Source: Anthracocystis setariae (taxonomy: Eukaryota > Basidiomycota > Ustilaginomycetes > Ustilaginales > Ustilaginaceae). From it: 64,000 bases of DNA. The translations under genes and the position numbers were made by a program. The notes beneath the pieces are model-generated. The model searched no databases, was not told the DNA's origin, and saw nothing but the letters and a program-made list of their open reading frames with translations. Below are positions 1 to 10,480 of this stretch, piece by piece (the first letter of the stretch is position 1; every line of letters starts with the position of its first letter). The DNA lies in assembly GCA_928724745.1 (NCBI GenBank), contig CAKMXJ010000032.1:1178001-1242000 (forward strand), in the 5' to 3' direction.

Positions 1-489
1 AGGTGCCTGCTGGGAGCTCGAGGGTGGCATCGCGGGGAGCTGCGCCTCATTTTGGCCTTCGGGATCTTTGAATGGAATTGGTTCTACATCCGACGACGCA
101 ACAGTCGGCGCTGGCATGGGCTCGTCGTCATCGTCGTTTCGATTGTCAGCGACAATCGGGCGTGTCGCTGTCGTCGACGATGCTGGCGTGACCACCTTAG
201 CCTCTCGCTCTTTTTTCAACTTTTTCTTTTTCCTCCTCTCCTTTTTGGCCTTCTTTTTCTCCTTTCTCCTTGCATGATCCACTCTACGATTTGTTGCCTC
301 GTTGCGGGTTTGTTGGGAGGAGGACGGTATGCTCTGCGTTGCACGGACGTTGGTATCAGAGTCTGAAGCGAGTTCGTCGACTTCGCTGTCCGACGCAGGC
401 TCGCGCTTGGGGCGGCGGAGATGGCTTCGAAGAGGATAGCGTGCCTCGTCCTCGTCGGAGGTATCGAACGCAATTGATTCAGGCGGCAT
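1..489 (-). CDS. Hypothetical lysine-rich protein, 3' end cut by the window edge
   Basis: An open frame on the minus strand starts at the ATG at 489-487 (MPPESIAFDTSDEDEARY...) and stays open for 163 codons to base 1, so the C-terminus is missing. The N-terminal 50 residues are acidic and Ser-rich (DTSDEDE, SDSEVDELASDSD). They are followed at about residues 70-97 by a dense Lys/Arg block that looks like a nuclear or nucleolar localisation signal or a basic coiled coil. The rest is Pro/Ser-rich. No catalytic motif is visible. The acidic-then-basic layout is common in nucleolar and RNA-processing factors, but I do not recognise the family. The gene is divergent from tps1. It is supported by the long open frame and the coherent composition only. 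Confidence 0.6.
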   Translation of the reverse strand, partial: MPPESIAFDTSDEDEARYPLRSHLRRPKREPASDSEVDELASDSDTNVRATQSIPSSSQQTRNEATNRRVDHARRKEKKKAKKERRKKKKLKKEREAKVVTPASSTTATRPIVADNRNDDDDEPMPAPTVASSDVEPIPFKDPEGQNEAQLPAMPPSSSQQAP

Positions 490-1649
490 ATTGTCTGTGA
501 GCAGTGCAAAGCTTCATGCACGCAAACGAGTGCCGATACGAGGCTGGCGGTCGCGTAGTTGGAAAGATGAACCGACGTGCTCAAGCAATGATGCTAGCGT
601 TGCGCATCTGCTGATGATGTTTTGCCGAGCTTGACAGATGAGATGCAGCCATTGATAGCTGATGTCTTGAAGGATGCTTGACAAGGCAAATGGTGTCGGA
701 TGAACCGAAGATGAGTGATGCGGAATGGTCCAGTGGCGGCAACAACAACTGGGATCGTGAGGGTGAGTGTGTGAATGTAGTTAGTTGGATTGGGTTTTGT
801 CGGATGTCAGGAAGAAGCAATAAAATCTGTGAATAATGATGAGAGGATTGGCATGAGCGTGTTCATTTTCGCGTGTTGTATCATTATTTTATTGAATTGA
901 ATTGAAATGAGAATTGAGAGTGGCAGCTGAGAGGCGCAACAGCTGAGATAGCTACGCGCCTGCCCTTTGAGTCCGAGTCCACTCAACACGAAACCAAAGC
1001 TCGCGCAGTGTGAGTCCCTTCCCTGCTCAGTCAGGGTCCCATTATTTTCAGGCGCAGCCAAAATTGGAAAGCTTTCTTTTGGGCATTTTTCAGATGAATA
1101 CTTGATGTTAGGTTCTTCGCGCTCAGACCAGCAGAAGACATGTGCTGCAGCGTAACTGCGCATCGCGAAAGTTCTCGTCGATTCAGCGTCCGCTCGGCTC
1201 CTAATAATTTCTGATTCTGCAGATACACTCTGCCGTCGACATGGTATCGATTGAATGCAGCAACCTCAGCCATCTAGCATACAGCTTCCACCTTTCTGCT
1301 CAGGAAGGCCAACAAACAACGCATCTTTCAGCACAAACAAGTCTCGATAAGATCCTTTTGACATCCTCGTCAAAGTCGAGCAATTCTCAACCCCACGTCC
1401 CTAGAGCCACACATGGTGGTTGAGATTAGACATCAAGCCACGGCGCTATATTATTAGTCACCCCTCGCATTCGATCCTCCTGCAACTTCAGCTTGCAAGC
1501 TCCAGTGATCTCTCTTGCTCCCACACTCTTTCATTCCTGCACTTCTATCATCGCCTTCCTCGACACATTGCGCCACCTACCCTCCATCTTTCCTTGACCA
1601 AGTTCCATCGACACAAAAACAGGGGCATTACATCACCAATTAACGAAAG
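490..1649. other. Divergent intergenic region upstream of tps1
   Basis: About 1.16 kb lies between the truncated left gene and tps1. It is AT-richer than the flanking coding sequence and contains only short unrelated frames. The last 250 bases before the tps1 ATG are pyrimidine/CA-rich, as expected for a fungal 5' leader. No RNA gene was recognised. Confidence 0.5.
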
Positions 1650-3458
1650 ATGGCATCTTCATCGTCACAGCAGCAGCAGCAGAGCAGCGATCCCCTCGTG
1701 GCTGCTCAGCAGAAACATATCGAGGATCTGTGCAAGTCAGATCCACCCAGAGACGGTGCTAGTCTGATCGTCGTTTCAAATCGTCTCCCCGTCACCATCA
1801 AGGTCGACCCTTCGGTTCCCGGAGGCTACACTTTCACGCTCTCCTCTGGAGGTCTCGTCTCTGCGCTTTCGGGATGCAAAAAGACCATGAACTTTATCTG
1901 GATCGGCTGGCCTGGTCTGTCCGTCCCTGCCAAGGACGAGGAATACATCGAGAAGCGCCTTCGCGAAGAGTACAGCTGTCAACCTGTCTGGATCTCGGAC
2001 GAGATCGCTGATCGTCACTACAACGGCTTCTCCAACTCGATCCTCTGGCCGCTCTTCCACTACCATCCTGGCGAGATGAACTTTGACGAGACCAACTGGC
2101 TTGCTTATCGTGAGGCCAACTTGCGCTTCGCCGAAAAGATCCGAAGCATCGTCAGGCAGGGTGATATGGTGTGGGTCCAAGATTACCACCTCATGCTTCT
2201 TCCGCTCATGCTCAGAACGCTTGTCGAGGGCAGTGAACAGCAAGGCGCTACATCACAGAGGGAACTTGAGCACGTTCGACACGGCGTCGATGGCACCTTG
2301 CAGCTGCAGGATGATGATTTGCTCGCAGCACCTTCCAACGATCGTCACAAGGACGGTCGACCGAGCTCGCCGCCTCCAGATGACGACTATGTCGGTCGCG
2401 CCAACGCTTCCCGCAGCTCTACAGCTACCGGCCGAGGTCTCGGCACCAGCGACGGTTCCAGTGGACGCGGCTCTATCAAGATTGGCTTCTTCCTGCATAC
2501 GCCCTTCCCATCCTCCGAGATCTACCGTATCCTGCCTGTTCGTCGCGAAATCCTTCTGGGCATCCTCCACTGCGACCTTATTGGATTCCACACTTACGAC
2601 TATGCGCGTCATTTCCTCTCGTCATGCACACGTATCCTGGGCCTGCCTACGATGCCCAATGGTGCCGAGTTCGAGGGTCGCTACGTCCACGTCGGTACAT
2701 ATCCGATCGGCATCGAGCCCAGCCAGTTTGAAGAAGGGCTGAAGCGTCAAAGCGTCAAGGAGCGCATCAAGAGCTTGCAGAGGCGATTCGAAGGGGTCAA
2801 GATCATTGTCGGTGTCGACCGTCTCGACTATATTAAGGGTGTCCCGCAGAAGCTGCATGCGCTCGAGACGTTCCTGCAAGACCATCCCGAGTGGATTGGC
2901 AAGGTGGTGCTTGTCCAAGTAGCCGTGCCTTCGCGACAGGACGTCGAGGAATACCAGAATTTGCGGGCTACGGTCAACGAGGCTGTAGGTCGCATCAACG
3001 GCCGATTTGGGACGGTCGAATCGATGCCGATTCACTTTCTGCACAGGTCGGTGAGCTTTGACGAGCTTTGTGCGCTGTACGCGATCAGCGATGCTTGTCT
3101 GGTGACATCGACAAGGGATGGTATGAATTTGGTGTCGTACGAGTACATTGCTTGTCAGCAGGAACGCGCGGGGGTGATGATTCTGTCCGAGTTCGCAGGC
3201 GCTGCACAGTCGTTGAACGGTTCGCTCATCTGCAATCCTTGGGACGCCTTTGCTGTATCGGACGCCATCCATGAGGCGCTCACCATGCCGCACAACGTTA
3301 GGAGGGAGAACTTTGAAAAACTCAGCAGATACGTCAAAAAGCATACAGCAAGCTGGTGGGGTTTGAGCTTCGTCAACGATCTCAAAAAAATCAAGGTGGA
3401 CGATGCAACAATGGTGGAAAGTCCCGGTGCTGGATCCAGTTTGTCGGCCCCTTCGTAA
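1650..3458 (+). CDS. tps1: Alpha,alpha-trehalose-phosphate synthase (UDP-forming), Tps1
   Basis: This is a glycosyltransferase family 20 enzyme that joins UDP-glucose and glucose-6-phosphate into trehalose-6-phosphate, the first step of trehalose synthesis in the cytosol. It has 602 residues and one exon. The N-terminus (residues 1-35) is Ser/Gln-rich. The conserved SNRLP element follows, then the WIGWPG segment, DYHLMLLP, GFFLHTPFPSSEIYR, GFHTYDYARHF, GVDRLDYIKG and DGMNLVSYEYIACQ, all typical of Tps1. There is no C-terminal phosphatase domain, so this is Tps1 rather than Tps2. Unusually, about 85 Ser/Asp/Gly-rich residues (about 191-274) separate DYHLMLLP from GFFLHTPF, where most fungal enzymes have only a short linker. 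The ATG at 1650 is in an A-rich context just before the conserved region. It is convergent with the lactonase-like gene, 205 bp apart. Confidence 0.96.
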   Translation: MASSSSQQQQQSSDPLVAAQQKHIEDLCKSDPPRDGASLIVVSNRLPVTIKVDPSVPGGYTFTLSSGGLVSALSGCKKTMNFIWIGWPGLSVPAKDEEYIEKRLREEYSCQPVWISDEIADRHYNGFSNSILWPLFHYHPGEMNFDETNWLAYREANLRFAEKIRSIVRQGDMVWVQDYHLMLLPLMLRTLVEGSEQQGATSQRELEHVRHGVDGTLQLQDDDLLAAPSNDRHKDGRPSSPPPDDDYVGRANASRSSTATGRGLGTSDGSSGRGSIKIGFFLHTPFPSSEIYRILPVRREILLGILHCDLIGFHTYDYARHFLSSCTRILGLPTMPNGAEFEGRYVHVGTYPIGIEPSQFEEGLKRQSVKERIKSLQRRFEGVKIIVGVDRLDYIKGVPQKLHALETFLQDHPEWIGKVVLVQVAVPSRQDVEEYQNLRATVNEAVGRINGRFGTVESMPIHFLHRSVSFDELCALYAISDACLVTSTRDGMNLVSYEYIACQQERAGVMILSEFAGAAQSLNGSLICNPWDAFAVSDAIHEALTMPHNVRRENFEKLSRYVKKHTASWWGLSFVNDLKKIKVDDATMVESPGAGSSLSAPS

Positions 3459-3663
3459 AATGATGCATGTTTCTGCGTCGTTGTTTGTAATCTTGTTCGT
3501 TCGCTCAGTTCAATCAGCATCGTGCTTGTTATTGTGTCGGTCATCTGGGATGATTGTGAAGGACGCTTCCATAAACTTGTGTCATGGGAAAACGCATCAT
3601 TGCAGGTACAGCAGGGGGGGCATCAGATCCAGCAGAGTCGGGGTGAGGGGTTGGGGGTGTAGT

Positions 3664-4539
3664 TCAAGTGAGGACGCGGCCTAGGAGTGGAGTTACGGTC
3701 TCGAGATCGTGACCGGGAACCACCAATCCGCCTGTTGTTTTCTCGAGGCGCTGGAGTCTCTGATTGGAGTTGAACCATGCTGGGTGATCCCTTGCGAGCC
3801 AGCCCTGAGGAGTGCCGTGGTAGTTTTCGATGACGTGGCAGTGGTCCGAGACGAACATGAAGGTTCCGTCGTTTTCGAGGTTGAGCTGCAGGCCGATGAG
3901 ACCGTCGGTGTGGCCGGGGAGGTGGTGGAGCGTGAGACCTTGGGCGAAGTCAACGGTACGATCGTCGAAGGTCTTCCAGTTGAGTTTGTCAAGGGAGAGG
4001 TAGTGCGGGAGGTAGACGCCACGGTCAGCGCCGGTGGCACACGAGAAGAAGGCGCCTTTGAGTTCCTTTTCGTGCACCCAGATGGGGACGTCGGTGTTGA
4101 GGAAGTGCTCGAGACCTCCGGCGTGGTCAAGGTGGAGGTGTCCGATAATAACTTGCTTGACGTCTTTGATGTTGTTGCCTGTCTTGGCGATAGCGGCTTC
4201 CAGCTCATGCTCGGGCTCATAGCGACTGCGAGCGAAGATGTCGGACAGCTGAGGTCCCCAGACCTCTGGATAATCCTTGCCACAACCAGTCTCCCAGAGA
4301 ATGAGACCTTCGGTGGGGTGCTCGATGAGCACAGAGTACATGATGAGATCTCGACGTTCAGGCTTCTCGGGCCCCTTTGGGTTACTCATCGTCGAGCCGT
4401 TGCGTCCGCGAAGAAACCATCCAGCATCGGCTTGGAGGTAGCCAAGGCAGATGACGTGCGCCTTGGTGCCCTTGGGAGCTTTGTTGAGCACGTGCGGGAG
4501 CACGACACCATCTCGAAGCTGGTGCTGACTGAACGACAT
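3664..4539 (-). CDS. Metallo-beta-lactamase-fold hydrolase, N-acyl-homoserine-lactonase-like
   Basis: This 291-residue protein has the metallo-beta-lactamase fold. It carries the two-metal motif HLHLDH at residues 134-139, then H210 in LPGHTDG, D232 in SDHCH and H277 near the C-terminus, so the full set of metal ligands of the lactonase subgroup is present. The closest named group known to me is the AttM/AhlD/AiiA-type lactonases and the fungal MBL enzymes. The latter include the Fusarium benzoxazolinone-degrading hydrolases, which open lactone or cyclic carbamate rings. The substrate here is unknown. No signal peptide or organelle tag is seen, so it is probably cytosolic. The start is the ATG at 4539 in an ACC-ATG context; the upstream in-frame TTG was not used. 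Its 3' end faces tps1. Confidence 0.85.
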   Translation of the reverse strand: MSFSQHQLRDGVVLPHVLNKAPKGTKAHVICLGYLQADAGWFLRGRNGSTMSNPKGPEKPERRDLIMYSVLIEHPTEGLILWETGCGKDYPEVWGPQLSDIFARSRYEPEHELEAAIAKTGNNIKDVKQVIIGHLHLDHAGGLEHFLNTDVPIWVHEKELKGAFFSCATGADRGVYLPHYLSLDKLNWKTFDDRTVDFAQGLTLHHLPGHTDGLIGLQLNLENDGTFMFVSDHCHVIENYHGTPQGWLARDHPAWFNSNQRLQRLEKTTGGLVVPGHDLETVTPLLGRVLT

Positions 4540-6512
4540 GGTTGAAGCGAGAACAGGCAAGACGAAGGTGGGTTACTTGATGCTGCTGTGGCGGCGAAAG
4601 AGATGGGTTGTCTTTTATTATAAGATCGTGATAGTTTGGGTTATGCAGTGACAATCGCGAGCCCTTTTTGCGGAAGCGTCGGGGGCGTCATGAGATCGCA
4701 CAGGTCACAAGGAGGTTCTATTCATATGTTCGAGCATGCCGAGTAGGATGACCCGAAGGCGCCCAAAGCTCGGCAACAGGCGGTGAGTAGGGACGGGCAG
4801 GTCGAGCAACTGCTTTGAACACAATCTTGGGTCCGGGGATACACTGTGCAAACGGAAGCCCACCGAGGGGGGAACATCGAGAGAGTGTGGTGTGTGTCGT
4901 GTGTGCAGACGTGGTTGGTCAAGTGACCGACCGGTTAATCCTTAGTTGTGTCGGTGAGAGCGGAGGCTCTGTCAAAATTGGCCGACTGGCCCGTGCTTGC
5001 GCTTGCGCTTTTGTACAGGCAAGATAGGCTTCAACCTCTCTCTCTGCCCAAACGTGTTCTGATGGAACAATTGCCCCGCAGCCTCGCTCATGCGACTCGC
5101 CTAAGCATGCAAGGCTGCTACACAATGAAGGTCATCTCGGCCACTTTGGATGGTCTGTGTCCTCACTCAAAAAAGCGAATCACTCTCATAATTTAATTGT
5201 TATTAATTATTGCTCATCTTGGGTTGAATTTAACAAATGACATAATCTTACGATGTTACATTCCCTACACGAACACGAGGCCACGATTTTCCTCTAGCAT
5301 CGGTACTGAACCTTGACTTCAAGTGCGATGCATTCCTTCCAGAGTCTTTGGCCCCTTCATTGTACAGACAGCGAGTCTTGGACTACGTGGTATAAGCATG
5401 GATCATATTGCAAGCTATGCAGACAACGTCACTGAGTACATGAGCAGGTACAAATGCAAGATTGGGGTCAAAGTTGCGGGGTCCTACTGACCCGACTGGC
5501 CAAGCCGCAGCAATACGCCGAGCCTGTACGACCATGGTCAAGAAGAGGCAAGGGAGGACGAGATCGGAAAGGAGAGGGAATGTAGGGGCATTAGGTGACT
5601 GAGCCATCGCCATGGATAAGTGATTGGGCTCACGAGGAGCCCGGCAAGTCAGCCAAAGATGCACCGTTGGTCTAGGAATATCCTTGTTAGAATCCTACCA
5701 GCCAGCACCATCGCCCTCGCTCCGAAGAGCAAAGGCGTAGGCGCGACTGGCTTCTCTCCAGTTCTCTCCCTGTCGGGAGATAATAGATGGCGAGGAGGAC
5801 TCTATGAGGGGATATCCAGATACTGTGTTAAACGATGAAGAAGAGAAGAAAGCAAGGTCGGCGATTCCTTTCGCCTTCTTTGTTGCTTTGGCGCTCATTT
5901 GCTCGGGAAAAGAAAGGAAAAGAAAAAAAAAAAAAAATCTGTGTGACAGCTGCGTTGTCCTGACGCTCATTTTTTACCGTTGTTGAAATATGTTAAGCTG
6001 TCATTACGTTGTGCAAATTTTAGTAGTGTGCCAATTTCACACTCACAAACGTCCAAGGTTCGTTGACGGTTGACAGCAGCAGCGGCAATATTCAGCTTGC
6101 CAAAGCGCGAAACGTGAATTTTCATGCTCAGCCAAATTACTCTTTCTCCCTATGACTTTGCAACTTTGGAATTCCTCAGCTCCCGACAGACAATAATGTT
6201 GCTAGCTCACCTTGTCATTTCATCTTTGGTCTAGCTGGTCACCATCTTGCATACAGCGTCGACGACTTTAAGGCGCTCTGCATCGCTCGTACATACCACC
6301 ACCTATCATCGCATCCAGTCGGCTCGACCTGGCATCCTGGTCATCGCAATCGCTGCCACTTGTTCGATCGTTCCGTGTATGCCGATCTGCACGCGCCAGT
6401 AGCATTCGGCGTTCCCGACTATTAGCTCTTCTCCTTTGCGTCGACCCTCGTAGCAGCCCCTGACCCAGGCCCGCCGATCAGGACAGGCCGACGTCCTTGG
6501 CAACAACCCCCA
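4540..6512. other. Divergent intergenic region, about 2 kb, no gene seen
   Basis: This lies between the lactonase-like gene and the 1178-residue protein gene. It contains AT-rich stretches, a run of about 15 A with one interruption near 5920-5937, and only short frames without recognisable protein features. The part next to 6513 is probably the 5' leader of the downstream gene. Confidence 0.5.
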
Positions 6513-9500
6513 ATGCCCACCGCGGCCGCCCGGTCCAGCGATGGGCCACCACATGCTGCGCAGTCCACCTCTACAAATGTTGCAGCATCTACAGTATCGT
6601 CAGCAACACCAGTACCAGCAGCCTCTTCCTCGTCACCCGCAGTTCAAAATCCCAAATCACGACCACGACCCCTCACTCACCAACACCACCCATATCGAAT
6701 AGAACTCCTCGATCTTACGCCTGTCTCTGTATCTCTTCTATGGTCAACTCGTCCTCCGCCGCTCAGCGCCATTCCACTCGAGGTCGTCAACTCACAGTTG
6801 CGCAAACGCATCAGAGCGCGCAATGCTGGCAACACTGCTGCACGCAGCTCTTCCCCGCATCAAACTTCGGCTAGGGCTACTGCTGTCTCGCCTTCCCCAA
6901 CCTCTGCAGCTGCAGCCGTATCGTCCAAGTCCAGGACAACCGCAGCAAGTCAGACCTCGGATCGTCATGCAGCCAGCTCCAGCTCCTCTCATCAACAGCT
7001 TGACACGCCCATCTCCAAACTCACCGATGGCCTCGTTGCCACGCGAAGCTTGAACAGAAAAGTGACCAAGATTCGACTGCGCGCACCTCCGACTGTTGCA
7101 GCACAGCCAAGAAGGAGCTCCAATGGATCGGCTCCTTCCGATTCGGCGCACACCTCGGCCAACGATGACGATGCATGGCCCTCGGACGATGGCGCCACAC
7201 CAGCAGAAGACGAAGCTGCTTCCGCTTCCGATGCTTCCGACTCTGGCTACGAAGGTGGTACCGACGCACGCCATCACGTCACCAGCGTCTTTAAAGATCG
7301 AGTCTCTGTCACCGTCAACGGCCACGACTGGTCGCATGTCTTGCTCGGTGAGCGTGGCTCGCACGAAGCCATCGTTGTCATCTTCGGCCTCGACCCAGAG
7401 TCTGACTACGACATTCAGTTCCTCGTCAAAGCCGGCCTTGATGGCGCCCACGATGCTTTCCGTGCGTCCTTACGCACCAGATCCGAGCGTGAATCGCGAT
7501 CTCTCGACTCTACCTCCAACAACATCGTTGCCGCTGGTCCCATGGCGGTTCGTCCCGCTTCCCCTTCTCCCCTCGGTCGCTTGCCCTTGTCCGCTCCTGA
7601 GATCGATGTCACCGAAGTCGTGCCTCAACGTCTCGCAGTCTTGCAAGCTGAGCTCGAGGCCAGTGAGGCGCTCAAGGCCTCGTTAATAGCAGATGTCAAG
7701 AAGGCAAGAAAAGAATCTTCTAAGCAGGAGGCAGCTCTGCGGCAGGAGATTGACGCCGTCAAGCGCGCCATGGATCGCATGAGCGCTACCGACCACCGCA
7801 GCCGCCAGAAAGTCTTGGCATTGCAGGAACTCATCAAGCAAACCACCATCCATACCAAAGAGATCCACGAGCAGGCAGAGGTGACCGAAAAGGAGCAACC
7901 GGAATGGGAGGAGCAGGATGCCAAGCTTGAAGCAGAGGTGGAAGCTTTGCGCAAGGAGGTCGAGGCAGAGGAAGCTGCGGCACAGGTAGAGTGGGAAAAG
8001 AACGATGCAGCCGTAGCTGCCCTCGATAAGGAGCTCAAGACGCTGGAAACCAATGCCAAAGCCCTGGAAACCGAACGAGACGAGCTGCGCGATGACAAAC
8101 TCACATCCATACGAGCCGAGATCGAAAAGGTGAAGGAACAAGCAAAAGAGGCGCTCAATCGACCTTCAGGCGCTCACGCCCGTCGAGGTGGTGGAGTAGC
8201 CGGAGGTGGGCGTGGAGGCCACCGCCATGCCAGTGGACCTCACGTGCCCGCGAGCGGCCCCAGCAACAAGGGCAAGCAGCAAGCCCGAGGCGGCAAGATG
8301 TTTGGCAATCGCGCGGTGTCGGGTCCAGCGAGTCAATTCGGCGGACCGGGCAACACCTCATCGTCGAGCGGCTTTGCTGGAGCGTCGCGTACCTTCATGC
8401 AAAACTTTGGCAAGGGCTTCCGACGAAATCAGAATCACAACCAAACTCCAAGTTTCGATTCTACCAATGCAGCTGGCTTCACGGGCCCCGGTGGTGCCGG
8501 ACAAATGCTTCCTCCCGGCTCTGGTTATGCTGGCATGCAGGATACCGCCATGGGAATCGGGCCATTTGGGGCAAATCCCGCCTATGGCCAGATTGAATCG
8601 TTCTATGGCGACCAGCATCAGACTCCATCGTTCCCATCTGGGTTGTCGGAAGTCAGCCAGGATGACTTGTACGATCCCACTCTGGGCTTTGACCCCTACG
8701 ATCCATCGATCGATGCTAGACGCAGGTCCAGTCTTCCGCTCGAGCCGATGTCGTACCAGCCGCCTCAAACCAAACTGCCAGCATCGACCACTTCGACCGC
8801 TCTCAACCCGGCCAACCCCGAGTTCGTTCCATCCACCGGTTCGAACCATGCTTCGCCTGTCTTCAGCAAGAACGCTTCTGCATCCGATGCCCCAACTGCC
8901 AGTACCGCTACCTCTGCGGCATTACCAGCACACACTGCCATTGCAACCCAGTCTCCCCCGGCTGGTGTCGCCTCGGTAGAACACTCGCCGACGTCCTCCT
9001 CGAGATTTGCCTTCCCTCTCGCTCGCCACGTGCCCACGGCTGCCAGCGTCTCGTCCTCGTTGGCACACAAGTCTAGCTCGTCGGCTCTTGCGGCAACAGC
9101 TAATGCCGCCAGTAGCAACCCGAACAACATCTTGAATCTCGGACCCGATCTCAACCTCCCAGCTTCTTCCGGTATGGGATCCAGTCTGTTCTCGATGGGC
9201 ACTTCCGGCTCAGCGAGTCCGTTCGCTAGGCACTCGCCACTCATTCCGCAGGGGATCGAGGGCTCTGCAGCTCCATCGCCATTTGTCAACGCTAGCCCGC
9301 GCTTCGGTGCCATGGGTCTGCACACTCACCATGCCAGCTCGAACAGCGAAGACGCGGTGAACTCGGCGTTATCTACTGCCGCTTTTGGCAATTCGTCCAA
9401 GTTCGCTCCACTGGACTACGATCCGACAATGAATAACTTTGGACCTGCACCTGGTCTCTCGAGCGGGCTTGGGTCCTCGTCGGCTGCGGCCGCCAATGCA

Positions 9501-10049
9501 ACGGGTCTTCCGCCTTTCAGCTCCAGCACCATGTCGTCCATCTTCGGTACCAGCGATACTTGGTCATCGCCGGCTCTGCCGGTCAACGTCAACGCAGGTC
9601 TCGGCGGTGGATCAACTGCTGGATCGGGATCTATCGGCGCTCCGAGTTGGATTACATCTTCGCCGCCTCTTGGCGCCGGAACTACGGCGGCTGCTAGCGG
9701 CGGGGATATCTGGTCAGCGCCTACGCTTCCTGGAGTCTCGCAGCTGCGCGGAAAGCTGTCCATGAGCGATCTTGCTGGGATCTCGAATGCGAATCCATCT
9801 TCGTCGCCGATGGGGTCGAATGCTGCACCGTCCGCTGGAGCGTTTGGGGGTTTCGGCGGCGGGAGAATGGGTCTAGGTGCTATCGGGCAGGCTAGTGGGA
9901 TCGCAGTTGGGAGCGTACCTTGCAAGTCATCGCCTTTGGCTAGCCCAAGTGCTTCGAGTCCGCTGCCGACTACGAATGCAAGCCAAGAGGGATCCACCTC
10001 GGGTACGGCGGGGGATGGGCAGGATGGTAGACAGGAGGTGAAAGACTGA
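6513..10049 (+). CDS. Large Ser/Ala-rich protein with FN3-like segment and coiled coil (possibly AcrB-like)
   Basis: This is one open frame of 1178 residues. Residues 60-90 (YRIELLDLTPVSVSLLWSTR) and about 258-312 (VSVTVNGHDW...IVVIFGLDPESDYDIQFLV) together look like a fibronectin-III-type beta sandwich split by a long Ser/Ala insertion. Residues about 375-550 form a strong coiled coil rich in Glu, Lys and Ala. After it come a Gly/Arg-rich stretch (about 555-600) and a 550-residue Ser/Ala/Gly/Pro-rich tail with little predicted structure. Basidiomycete proteins with an FN3-like head, coiled coil and Ser-rich tail are often annotated as ubiquitination-network protein AcrB-like. I consider that assignment tentative. 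The start is the first ATG of the frame; the leader upstream is CA/pyrimidine-rich. It is convergent with eL36. Confidence 0.75.
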   Translation: MPTAAARSSDGPPHAAQSTSTNVAASTVSSATPVPAASSSSPAVQNPKSRPRPLTHQHHPYRIELLDLTPVSVSLLWSTRPPPLSAIPLEVVNSQLRKRIRARNAGNTAARSSSPHQTSARATAVSPSPTSAAAAVSSKSRTTAASQTSDRHAASSSSSHQQLDTPISKLTDGLVATRSLNRKVTKIRLRAPPTVAAQPRRSSNGSAPSDSAHTSANDDDAWPSDDGATPAEDEAASASDASDSGYEGGTDARHHVTSVFKDRVSVTVNGHDWSHVLLGERGSHEAIVVIFGLDPESDYDIQFLVKAGLDGAHDAFRASLRTRSERESRSLDSTSNNIVAAGPMAVRPASPSPLGRLPLSAPEIDVTEVVPQRLAVLQAELEASEALKASLIADVKKARKESSKQEAALRQEIDAVKRAMDRMSATDHRSRQKVLALQELIKQTTIHTKEIHEQAEVTEKEQPEWEEQDAKLEAEVEALRKEVEAEEAAAQVEWEKNDAAVAALDKELKTLETNAKALETERDELRDDKLTSIRAEIEKVKEQAKEALNRPSGAHARRGGGVAGGGRGGHRHASGPHVPASGPSNKGKQQARGGKMFGNRAVSGPASQFGGPGNTSSSSGFAGASRTFMQNFGKGFRRNQNHNQTPSFDSTNAAGFTGPGGAGQMLPPGSGYAGMQDTAMGIGPFGANPAYGQIESFYGDQHQTPSFPSGLSEVSQDDLYDPTLGFDPYDPSIDARRRSSLPLEPMSYQPPQTKLPASTTSTALNPANPEFVPSTGSNHASPVFSKNASASDAPTASTATSAALPAHTAIATQSPPAGVASVEHSPTSSSRFAFPLARHVPTAASVSSSLAHKSSSSALAATANAASSNPNNILNLGPDLNLPASSGMGSSLFSMGTSGSASPFARHSPLIPQGIEGSAAPSPFVNASPRFGAMGLHTHHASSNSEDAVNSALSTAAFGNSSKFAPLDYDPTMNNFGPAPGLSSGLGSSSAAAANATGLPPFSSSTMSSIFGTSDTWSSPALPVNVNAGLGGGSTAGSGSIGAPSWITSSPPLGAGTTAAASGGDIWSAPTLPGVSQLRGKLSMSDLAGISNANPSSSPMGSNAAPSAGAFGGFGGGRMGLGAIGQASGIAVGSVPCKSSPLASPSASSPLPTTNASQEGSTSGTAGDGQDGRQEVKD

Positions 10050-10480
10050 GCCTTAAAACCCCGCAACAATACGGACTGTTTTCGTTTCATTCTGTTTTTT
10101 TTTACACTCATCATGTACTTTTAGCCACCAATCCGATGTCATTCACACACACATCGTTCTGCTCTGTTCTGATCTGTTCGCAACTGAGGGTGATGCGACG
10201 AATGAGTCACGAACGAAAAACGAGGGAGGAGCGGGAAAGCAAGAGCAAGAGAGGCTTCAACGTTGCGTTGGGGATTTTTGGTGCAAGGATATGGAGATGC
10301 ATGTAGTAAAAAGAGAGGAACTTGGGCCTTTCTGGACACGGGGTGTGCTGAAACATCTACTCTGTTGTGTAGAGAGGGAGATGTCCACTTGGTGAGTGTT
10401 GAGATGGAAAGGGGAAGAAAGGTCCTTTTTTTTTGTTTTGGATTGGTGGTACAAAGGAAAACTAAACCGGTCGAGTAGGT
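10050..10480. other. Convergent spacer with 3' UTRs
   Basis: This 431-bp spacer lies between the stop of the coiled-coil protein and the stop of eL36. It holds T-runs at about 10094-10102 and 10427-10434. No gene is seen. Confidence 0.5.
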
